Of a stretch of DNA of 64,000 nucleotides, positions 10,966 through 22,000 are shown in pieces. The position numbers and the translations under genes are program-made. The DNA lies in the NCBI GenBank assembly GCA_030144725.1, contig JASKMD010000026.1:1623981-1687980 (forward strand). Reading direction: 5' to 3'. The notes beneath the pieces were generated by a model. It searched no databases, was not told the origin of the DNA, and saw nothing but the letters and a program-made list of their open reading frames with translations. The stretch is from Haematococcus lacustris (lineage: Eukaryota > Chlorophyta > Chlorophyceae > Chlamydomonadales > Haematococcaceae). Within the stretch, counting starts at the first letter, position 1, and each line of letters opens with the position of its first letter.

Positions 10966-12438
10966 ATGGCTTCACGTCGTCATTTTCTACGACGAGAAAA
11001 AAGACGAACCGTGCCTAAGCCAGTGCCGGAGGACCCAGACAGTGACATTTTTGACCGCGACGAGGCACTACAGCCAGACCTCACCGAAGCGGAGCGCAAT
11101 AGAAAGGCTTCCGGAGAGGCTCGCGCTGCCCGCGATAGAGCCAACACATACCACGGCAGGAAGTGCAAGCTAGCCCACCTCACCGACCACCTCCCGCAAG
11201 GGCTTTTGGATGCCTTTCTGGCTGACGCTGTGCGGCCACGAGTGTAGGCCTGCAGCGAGAGGGCGGTGATCGCCAGCCTGCTGTTTGTATTCCTCGTGCG
11301 CGGCTTCTTTACCATTCACGTAGCCGACCCGCTCGGCCTGCACGGCGAGCCCGTGTACGCAGACATCCCAGTCTCCCAGGCAGCCATCCCGGACCTGAGC
11401 TGCGGGAACCTGTTCCTACAGCTGTGCCGCGGCTTGCCCGGAGCCGGCGCGAACACTCGGCCAAGCGCAGCAGTGGCTGCCGTGCTGGCCGCGCACCCCG
11501 ACCTTCGCGCCCGCCTCGCATCAATCCCACGGTACCACTATGACACGAACATGGTGGACCACTGCTGCAAGCAGCTGGAGACAGCTTTCAGCAACATGCT
11601 CACGCTGCTCTTCGCTGGCAGGCTCAAGAAGTCAGTGTCCCTGGCCGGGGCAAAGGTCCTGCTGGGCACTCACGAGCACCAGCGCAGGTTTGGGTTCAGG
11701 GGGATGGGTGGTGGGCACCTGCCAGCCTGGTCAAAGTGGCAGTGCACACATGTGCGCCGCATGGTGTGCGGCCTGGACGTCAGCTGGCTGCTGGAGGCGG
11801 GTGGGGTGGTGGTGACTGCAGCCATGCAGGCTGAGGTGGCTTTGCAGCGGGGCCTGCTAGGGCTTGAGGAGGGGGAGCGGGTGGATGATGGCTGGCTGGA
11901 GGATCCAGCGAACCGGTGCCGGCTGTTGCGCCATGCGGTGCACACCACCAGGGGGATGGAGGCAGCCATGGCAGCCTGACAGCTTGATATGGTGCCCTGG
12001 CAGCAGGCTGAGCTGATTAGCCATGGGCTATTACCCAGGCCCCCCCGCCCACCCACATCCTATGCCCTCACCCCCGCCAGCAAGTGCTAGGCTCGGCATG
12101 TCTTCATCGACACCAAGGGCCTATACGTACACATAGTAGACCATGGCGAAGCAGGGCGCACAGTGGGCCTGATCACTACGAGTAAGGATCAGGACCTCAC
12201 CGCACGGCTGCATTACACACCACACCCACGAGTCCTGGTCACTGAGCTAGTTGCCCTCCTACGTAGGCACGGCACACACGACACCCCGACCCATGTACAG
12301 GGGCCCTCTCACATCACTTCCCTAACACTGTCCAAAGACGGACGAACCCATTCACTGTCATGGCTGGAACTACAACCTAATGGAGTCCAGACACCAGTGA
12401 CAAAGCCAAAGGGGCACACCAACAATGCTTCCTGGTAA
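10966..12438 (+). pseudogene. Unidentified 490-codon reading frame broken by three in-frame stops
   Basis: One frame stays open from ATG 10966 to TAA 12436-12438 except for TAG 11245-11247, TGA 11977-11979 and TAG 12088-12090. No frameshift is needed. The N-terminus is basic (ASRRHFLRREKRR) followed by an acidic stretch. The middle carries a Cys/His-rich segment (MVDHCCKQLETAF), then GTHEHQRRFGFRGMGGGH, and a helical region rich in Trp and Leu. I do not recognise the family. Unlike its neighbours it shows no intron signals, and it lies in AT-richer surroundings, which suggests an inserted or transferred element. It could be a decayed transposon protein, or TAG/TGA could be read through. Confidence 0.5.
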
Positions 12439-13045
12439 AACACGCAAGGCTTGCCACAAATGATATGCAGTACAGGGCCATGCCCCTCACTGAGCCGACC
12501 CATCCCCATGCCCCTCACTGAGCCGACCCATCCCCATGCCCGATCAACCTGGAGATCTATGTACACAAGGAATGAAATTTGTGAAATGCTATGCGGCATA
12601 GTCTACAACATATGTCAGTCGTTGCTCTTGCGAGCTAAATAAGTGCACAGCAAGGGACGCTGGCAAAATCGTTGTGCCCATGCAGGGTGCCACTGTCATG
12701 CTGAGTTGCAGGTGCCGTGGCTGTCTCCCTCGCTGGCCCGCCTGTGTTGCTAGCCCTCGCACCCCTTCGCTGCAAGCCATGCAATAATGAATTGACCGGA
12801 CATTTCCCTTGTTAGCAAGCGCGGGCTTACGGAATAGCCAGGCATTGTCTTCGCTGGCAACTGCTATGTTGACACTGGGTGGCCGGGATGGACGCGAGGA
12901 CGCGCAACAAGCGCGCAACAAGGTTCAGCCTATCACCTCTGCCGGTGGGCTGCGCTGGCAGTGCGGATACAGCAGGCTACCTTTCAGCAGTTGAACATCG
13001 CAGTTTTCTTTGCGTCCAGACTCGTTCTTCGGAAAGCCAGACGGA
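12439..13045. other. Intergenic region before the WD40-channel gene
   Basis: No supported gene. It contains a 28-bp tandem duplication at 12478-12533 and otherwise unremarkable sequence, with the presumed promoter and 5' UTR of the channel gene in the last few hundred bases. No core promoter motif is clear. Confidence 0.6.
12478..12533. repeat. 28-bp tandem duplication
   Basis: Two identical adjacent copies of a 28-bp unit beginning CCATGCCCCTCACTGAG, followed by the first eight bases of a third. Confidence 0.9.
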
Positions 13046-16000
13046 ATGATGGAGCAGGTGCTGGAGCGCAACAATCCCACCAAATGCTCTGCCGGGGTGC
13101 TGGCCATGCGTGTACCCGACCCTCCGTCCTATGCACCTCCCAGCATTTGCGCTATCTCCAAGGATGGCAAGATAGTTGCAGTGGGCGGCAAAGATGTCGA
13201 GCTGTACTTGTGGAGTACGGATTCGGGCGAGCTAATGAGCACCCTGCGAGGGCACGAGATTGCATGGACCAGCAGCAATGACAACACATTTTTTGTCACA
13301 GTACAGGAGGATTCGAAGGTGTGCAGCACCTCCATAGGTTGCATGACCTGCTGTGCTTGCACACTGGGCTGCACTGACAAACCGAAAGTCCACATCTGTG
13401 TGCGACGCAGGTGTTCATTTGGGATCAACAGCAGTTGCGCCAGCGCCAGCTGCTGGGACACCCTGATGAACCTCTGACTTGCTGCAGTGTATCTCTCGAT
13501 GATCTGTATGTGGTAGTGGGAGGAGCACGTGGCACGGTGTACAGTTGGGATTCTGACAGGTGCGATAGGGTAGGGAGTGCTAGGCATGCACAAAGACAAC
13601 CACAGGGTAATGATTCACTTTATCAGACAATGGCCCCTCTCCCTGCCGGTAAGGTACACAAAACATTGCTCAACCCCTCAGCTCAGCAGATAACTTAGCC
13701 TCTGACTGCATTGACACAACCCAGTATGCTCAAATGAAACAATCTTAACTAGGTATTATTGCCCTGCCATCAGCTGCTCGCTGCTTGCTCTGCGCCGCCT
13801 TCACCTGCTCCCACCTTGCCCCACACCACCTACAGCGGCGTTGAGTACCGGCAGTGTGAGGACGGTCACACGGGGCCCGTGTCAACCGTGATGTGCTACC
13901 CAATGCCTGACGGCACCCATGTCATCATCAGCTGTGGAGCTGCTGATCACACCATTGTGGTGTGGGACCTGGAGACTGCCTCCAAGCGCAATACCATTTT
14001 GATTGACGAGCTGGAGCATGCCAAAAATGTGCGCTACCACATCAGCAAGGAAGGCACCCAGGTGGCTGCATGGTGCACGGACAGTGTGCCCTTCCCCAAC
14101 CTGATCTTTGTGGACGCATTGAATGGGTGAGTGGCAGGCGAGTGGCTACAGGGTCAGCGCTGGCAGCCCAGTAGGCTCTATGAGCCACCATTGGGTGCCT
14201 GCTAGGCTAGAGGGATACAACAAGACAACAGCAGCTGGCGTGCAGGAGTGAGCAAGGAGGCATCTTTCCTGGTGCACCACATATGCAGCAGCAGCCAGCC
14301 TGGATAGCCCATGTTGTCAACTGCACAACTTCCACTGGAGTGAGCGAGGAGGCGTGTTGATAGGTGCACGGTGTATGAGCACGGAACCCAGATTAGCCTG
14401 TGCTGTCAGTTGCCCAGCCCCCTCTGGCCTTGTTGCTAGCCGATGCCGGAAGAAGGACTGGCAATGAAAGTGTCAACAACTGACGTCCCGATGCTGCCTT
14501 GGCTGGGCTGTCACGCTGCAATGTGGCCTTCTCCTGCACCGCCCTTCCAGGGCAAAAAACGCTGTGTACTGCCATGATGGCCTGGTGCGCCATGCCACCT
14601 TTGCCAAGGACGCCGCCAAGATCATCAGCTGTGGCAGTGACGGCAAGATCGTGTTGTGGGACACCCTGAGCTTTGAGCCCCAGGTCACCCTGGTGGGCCA
14701 CAATGGCAGCGTGCTGTGCTGTGGCATCAACGAGGAGGGCAACCGGATAGTCAGCAGCGGCGAGGACTGCACCATCAGGGTGTGGTCCACAGAGGACGGG
14801 CAGCAGCTAATGATGATGCAAGCTCAGGTGCGCGCAGCAGCTGGCTGGGAGGCAAGCAGCAGGGGCGCATCCTGGCCCAGGGGCTAGACTGCAGGCTGTG
14901 CAGGAGTGGGTCAAGGACATCAGCAGGGCCGCGCGCTTCCTTCATGTGAGAGTGGTTTGGGCCACTTCCGGGTGGCCTTTCCTGGCTGCAGGATGAGCCC
15001 ATAAAGTTCTGCGCCTTTGCCAAGAGCAGCAGCAGTAACAAGGTGCTCTCCTGCGACATGTCAGGCCGGGTGTACGTGTGGAATGTGCTGAGTGAGGTGG
15101 TGGCCAGCCTCATCCGCCGCTTTGCTGACAACATCAGCAGCGTGGTGCTGAGCAATGACAACAAGCTGTTGGCTGCTGGCTGCAACAACGGGCGCATCAT
15201 GATGTGGGATGCCGAGATGCGTGAGAATGTGTGGGAGTACAGCCACCACACAGGCAGGGTGGAGGCCCTGGCCTTCAACTCCCTCAACGACCTGGTAGCC
15301 ACAGCAGGCGCTGATGGCAGGGTCAGCATCATCGCGGTGGACAGCGGCAAGCAGATGAACTGCTTCTCAGGTGACAACCGGCGGTGCACAGCCAGGTTCA
15401 GGCACAGCGCATTGCTGGCAAGCCAAGTGGTTAGTTTACATGGTCTTTGCATGGTCACGAGGCTGCCAGCTGGTCCCACTACGGCATGTTTGCTCCATGT
15501 TCATGATCATGAGCCCACACTTCCTCACTGGGTCAACCCAAACCTAGTGCCTGTCGTGCCCTGCTCTGCCTCTCCCACCCCACTAGCTATGCCCTGCATG
15601 TCAATTTCCTGCTGACACCCTCTCTGCTGCTGTTGCAGGCACTGAGGAGCCTATCATGTCAATTTGTTTCTCCCCCGATGATGAGAAGGTGGCCGGCCTG
15701 TCTGCCGATGGCAAGCTGCTGGTCTACGTGGTGGCTTCCACATGTGAGCGCAGTCAGGGGGCCCGCCACTCGCTTGCTAGGCTTGCTCCCCAGCTCTGAT
15801 GCCTATGCACCTTTGTAGGGCTCACTACCCATCTCTAGTCAGGCAAGCTGTTGCATGGCTAATGCAGGCTGGATGAAGAAGGTTACCAGGCCCTTGCCCT
15901 TGTTGCTGCAGCCTGGCAGGGCCACAACATGTCAGGTGTTGCCCTGCCCTGCCGCCTGCAGCACGCACGCCGAGGCTGACACTGCAGAACAGCATTGCGC

Positions 16001-19000
16001 GCGTCACTGGCTTTGTGTGGAGCCCTAACAGCAAGCTGCTGGCGGGGTGCGGGTCAGACGGCTGCGTCATGGTGTGGAACGCAACCACCGGCTCCATCTT
16101 CACGGTCCTGGAGGGTGCGCCAGCCCTCATCCCTGGCCCCACCCATCACATAGGGTGCATTGGGTTACAGGCAGCTGACCCGCAGCCACAGTCAGGGTCA
16201 GGGTGAGCTCCAGGAATGGGAGGATGTGCATGTTTGCTGCAGCCACGACCCCAGCCTCCTGCTAGGTGCACCACACTTCTCCCATCCCTCAGCCTCTTCC
16301 TTCCCCACTAGTCTAGGCCACGCCTTATCAGTCCACAGTTTGCTGTATCGCACCGCCCTTCTGGCCACCCCTGTGCCTAGCTCTGCTGCCCTCTGCATGC
16401 ATCCCCTTCTCTGCTGCCTCCCAGGTGATGCCAGCGCCACATGCTGCTGCTTTGACGTGGTGGGCAAGCTGCTGGCTGTGGGCAATGTGCTGGGCCGCAG
16501 CGTGCTGTACAACCTGGAGAGCGCAGAGGAGCTGTGTGAGCTGCGCAACAATGCCAGCAGCGTGGTGGAGGTGATGTTCAGCCAGGACACCACGCGCCTC
16601 ACCACCATGTGCTCCCACCAGGCAATCATCTGGGACACCAGCTCCGCCTCAAAGCTGCGGGTGTACGATTTTGTAAATGACCAGGCAGGCGATTTCTCGG
16701 CCATGCCCAACCCATTCCGCACCACTGTGGCGCACAGCGGCACCGTGCTCTTTGACAGTGAGAGCGAGGCCCTGGTGTTTGACATGGTGAGCTATGGCAA
16801 AGGGCAGCTGCCCAAGTGCTGTGAGGGTGGGTTGGGGTTAGCCCTGTCCATAGGCAGCCAACCCCTCTCTGCTCCCAGCGTCCACCACTGTGGAAGGGTT
16901 AGGGCTAGCCACTGTGCTCCAGACCCCTGGCATTACCAGCACCCCCCTCTCTCCCTCCATGCCAATGCAGTGGCACTGGTGTGCTGAGCTGGGTTTACAC
17001 ACCTGTGGTGCCGCCCTGTTCAAGCAGCCATGTCATCAGTGTGCTGCGCGGTGTTGACACATACCACAGGCAGCTACCCTTGTCTGTCATCAGCCCTGGT
17101 CCCCAGCTTCATTCACACTCTGAAGGTCATGTGTGCACTGACCAGGGTGCTGCGGCTGCGCTGCCCAGGTGCCCATTGATGACCCCCTGATGCGCTCCTT
17201 CTACCTTAGTGACACGCGCACCATAGGCTCAGGCGGGGCAACCCACCGCCGCGTCATGGTGTGGAGCGCTGCCGGCAACAACGCACCTGACAAGTTCCAC
17301 ACCACCCATGACGCCATCACCTCCTGCCACTTCTCCCTGGACGACCGGCTGGTGGTGATGGGGACACAGGTGGGGGGCGGGGGAGACAGGGCCAGCATCA
17401 TGACAACAGGTGCCAGTGACCCTACAGCCTGAGCTTGCAACATGACACACCATGAATGGATAGGGCCATCCCGCTGCCCTGACAGCAGCCACAAGTAGCT
17501 GTGTTTGTAACACGCATGTGTCCTTACGCGATGGTGTCAGCACTCTTTTGTTGCAGCACCACAGCATTGGGCATGGTCTATCAAGCCATTGACCCCTGTC
17601 AGCTATGTTGGTTGACCTACCCCTATGCTGAGCTGTAGATGTGCCCCCTCAACATGTCATGCACCCAGTGTGCATAGCCTGCAGTGAGCCAGACCGCCCT
17701 GCACCCGCACACCTGCACTGCACTGCCCACTGCTGGACACAGGACGGCAACATCGTTGTGTATGACGTGCTGCACAATGAGACTGTGGAGGTGATCAACG
17801 CACATCAGAACGGGCCTTGCCGCTGCGTGCGACTCAGCTACGACAACAGCCAGGTGCGCATAGCCCAGACCTTGCCTCCTCTCAGGCACACTTGCAAACC
17901 AAGTCTTTGGCAGTTGTCACAGCCATGGCATTGCACCATCTCAGGCAGTGCATGCGGGGCTACATGAGCTGTGATATCCTCTACGGAGAGCTTAACCCTA
18001 ACCCTTAGCCCACCCGGTCTGCTGGCTGGTCTGCAGGTGCTGTCCTGCGGAGCAGATGCCAAGGTCATCCTGTGGAACTGGCGCGACCGCACAGCTGAGC
18101 GCATCTTCTCCGGCCACTTCATCTCCATTGGTGAGGTGGCCAGGCAGGTCAGGTCGGAAGGGGCTGCTTCTGGTGCGATGCTGACCACAGTGCTTGGCGG
18201 CGTAATGGGGTGCAATACAGCAAGAGGCGTGGCCCCAGACCCTTGCCAGCTGTGCCAATACTACGTAGCGCTTGATGGTGATGATGATGATGTTGATGAT
18301 GGTACGGACTTGACAGCAAGACTGGACTTGACTGTGCAGGCACCTGCGACATCGCGTACCAGGACCACCGTGTTGTGAGCGGGGACAACCATGGCATGAT
18401 CAGCGTGTTTGAGAAGGACACCGGCAACACGGTACAGACACTGCCACTGGCGCATTCTCGCGCCGTGCTGAGCGTGAGCATGAGCTCAGATGGCTCCACC
18501 GTGGCCTCAGTGGGGGCAGATGATAAGGTGGGTAGGGTGCAGTGGTTAAGGGACAAGAGGGTCAGCAGGGCAGCGGCTGCCACCCTCTGCAGCTACCCTT
18601 GCCGGTACACCAAGCGGCTGTGCCCAGGCTGCTGCTGCTACCTCCCCAGCACCCCGCCCCCTGCCCTGGCGGCCGCAGGTGTCCATCTGGAATGTTGATG
18701 AGGGTGTGGAGCTGGTATCCCTGACCGCCGCCATCGAGTCCCACCCCCTGTACTGCTCCTTCAGCGCAGACGGCAACAAGCTGGCAGTGACAGAGAGCAA
18801 CGGCAATGTGATGGTGTGGAACGCGATTGCGGGGTGCCAATGGTACCAGATCAACGCTGCACACAAGGGCCGCGTCACCGGCTGCTGCTGGTCCTTTGAC
18901 TGCCGGCGGTTTGTGACGTGCGGCCAGGACAGCACACTGGCAGTGTGGGATGCTGAGAGCGGTGCGCCGTTGTTCCGGTTCAAGGTCAACAGCGGGGCCC

Positions 19001-22000
19001 TGGCCACCTGTGCTGTGTCCCCGCAAGGCATCTATGTTGCTGGCGGATCTGCCACAGGTAGGTGGCTGAGGCAGTAAAAAATGCAGCTGCAGACCTGGCA
19101 CTGAATGTTTGCAAGTGCGGCAGAGGCAGCTGGACTAGCAGCATTGTGAGGAGTGGCTGCATGCAGGCTTTAGTCATGCTGCCTGTCTGTGCCGCATCAG
19201 AAACCCTGAGCCGCTCTATCACAGAAGGCTCAAGGATCTCAGCGAACACCACAGGCGGGGCTGCTGGTAGACAGTGCCTCCTAGCCGTACCACCGTGCCT
19301 GCGCTGCAGCTTATTGCGCCACAAGTGACACAGCTACAGCGACATGCTGTGTGGCGTGTTCCCTATACGCAGGCACCTTGTCTGTGTGCAGCATCCCCGC
19401 CACGGCCCGCCAGCTGCCTGAGCCCAGCTTCCTCTACCACTGGCTCGCCAGCCACGAGCCCAAGCCTGCTGCTATGCTGTACATGAAGCTGCTGCAGCAA
19501 TTCCCGCACCTGCCTAATGTCCAGGACGCTCAGGTGAGCAGCCCCTTTCCTTTTGGCCTACCTACCGCGCCAAACGTTGCCTTCCCTCAACTTGCTTGAC
19601 CATGGCTGTGTCCAGACAGTGCTGCAGCTTTGCCCACCACGCTGCCCTCGTGTGCACCCCGTGCTGTTCCCTTGTGGCACAGGGCTGGAGCCTGGTGAAC
19701 CACATGGTTGCCAAGGGCAATGCAGCAGTGGCCACCATCATCCTGGAGAGCGCTCCGCCCAACCAGGGCCAGCTGGGCCTCATCAGCGCCGTGCCCTTCA
19801 CCATCCGCACCCACGTCACCTTCACACAGGAGAACCCGGATGCTGCAGACGAGGGTGCGTGGAGCAGGCAGCCAGGGGCAGAGCACGCCAGCGCCCACCT
19901 GCACCACGCGGATCTCTGTCAGGAAAGCTTTAGGCCAAGCCTGGAGGGTACCTGTTTTGACAGGCCAGGCCCAGCTATGCTGCCGGTGTGCCTGGTCTTC
20001 GCAGCTGCTGCACCACCGCCATGACTGTACTCGCTACCTGACAATCCGCCACACCTCATTCACAGTGGCGACCAAGAGGAGTGGCATCACTGGGTGTTGC
20101 CTGCACCTGACCCCTGGCTCACCACTGCTGCCCTGGGTTCCCTTCGGGTTGCTGCAGGGGAGTCCATGGGCCTCACCATGGCCACCCGCATCAAGAGCGT
20201 CTCGCCAAACCTGCGCAGCCCAACTGCATGTGAGCCTGTGGCTGCAGCCTATATGCCCCTCAGCAACGCACCAGCATCACCAGCACCACCAGCATCCACA
20301 GCAGCAGCATCAGTCACCAACACCAGAGAGCCTGCCCCTTCTGGTATGGCTGTGCCCACCAGGCGCTGGTCTGCTTGCCTAGCCTTGCTTTAGCCCCGCC
20401 TTGGCTGGGTGAGCGGGGTGGCTGGGTGGGCTGCTCAGGTCCTAGCTGTGGGCTGTGCTGTGCAGTGGCTCTTGCCAGCAACTTGAGGCGTGCCAGCACC
20501 ATTGCCCGCCCAAGAAAACAGTCTGATGAGGTGGGCGCCTGACCGCTGCTGCCAGTCAGGTGGCCTGGGCACAACACATGCCACTGCACGCTACTGCGCT
20601 CTTGCTATGGACCACGTAGGCCGTGCCTGCCAGCCCCACCCCACACCCTTTGTCCCCTTCCCACCTTTGCACTGTGCTCACCGGGCCTCTACTGGCATTG
20701 CAGGAGGACGAGCTAGAAAGCCTGGGTACCCAGAAGAGCACCAAATCGTTCAGCCAGACTGTGAAGCGTGTGGCTGTGGAGTTGTTCACTGAGAAGCGTG
20801 ACAGCGACCACCTAGACCTGATCATGAACAACACACTGGCTCTGGCACTGAACAGCAAGAGCAGCGAGTGTGTGCAGGTGGTGCTGGATGCCACCACGGC
20901 CAACAAGGTAAGCCTGGCAACACAGCAGCTAGCCCAACGCAGGCAGCCAATACAACGTCATCAGCTGCTGCTCGGCCTGCCTTGCTACCCGTCTCTTGCC
21001 ACCCCATCATAAGTACGATGCACCACACTGACTTACACAGCTGGCGGTGGCTGTGGCTGCGGCAGTGCGGCCTGCGCTCTGGGTGCTGCCTCCCCTTTCC
21101 TACCCCAGACCCATGCACCACCTCCAAGCCCACCTTCTACCCCTGCCACCCACCCCTGGTCCAGGCTGCTGATGCCTTCCACTGAGGTGTGCCACGCTCA
21201 GGTGTCCTGGGGCTCCTACCACGCCATCACTGACATGATGCCGTCCCTGGCGGTGCGCTACCCCTACATGTGCTACCAGTTCCTGGCACAGCTGGACCTG
21301 GTGGCCCTGGGGGACCTGGAGGTGCCGGTGGCAGTCATCCGCGGCATTGATCGCTCTGTCATCCGCACTGCTCCCATCTTCACCAACGTGCGCAGCCTGT
21401 GGCGCTCGCAGCTGAAGCTGCATGAGGTCAAGAGCGGGCCGCAGGCGTATGCGCACGTCAAGGCGAGCATGGTGCGCCTGCCCTTTGCCTGCTCCATCGG
21501 CCGCGAGTCGCTGCTGCAGACACTGGTGGAGAGTGATGTGCCTGTGCAAGCCTACGGCACGCCCAGCATGCGTGCTGTCATTCGCCACAAGTGGCGCCTG
21601 TACGCAGCCTCCAAACTGCTAAACCGCGCCCTTACCTACTTCCTGTACACCCTACTCTTCACCGTCTATGCCATCCTGTACTCCATGGTGGGTCCACCTT
21701 GCAGCTGTGACTGCTGTCCAGTTGTTCCCTAGAGCACTAAATGGATACCTGCTTCTGCCATGCTGTGTGCCTGGCAGCCCTGCCTTAAGCTGTCTCCTGG
21801 CTCATCAGGTCCCAGCCGGCTGAAGCTGCTGTGGGCTGCACCAGGGTTCAGCTACAACTAGGTCCGGCCTGCCCACTGCCTTACTCTGTGGCTCACTACA
21901 GGAGGACCACTCCTTGAGCCTGGCAGAGTATTGGGAGTTGAGCGCTCAGGCCAAGGTGCATTGCATCATCACTGGCTACCTGCTGTGCCAGGCTGCCTAC

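Noticed and set aside
12163..12438. Separate small gene of 91 codons
   Set aside because: It is in the same frame as the two segments upstream and is better treated as part of the broken 10966-12438 frame.
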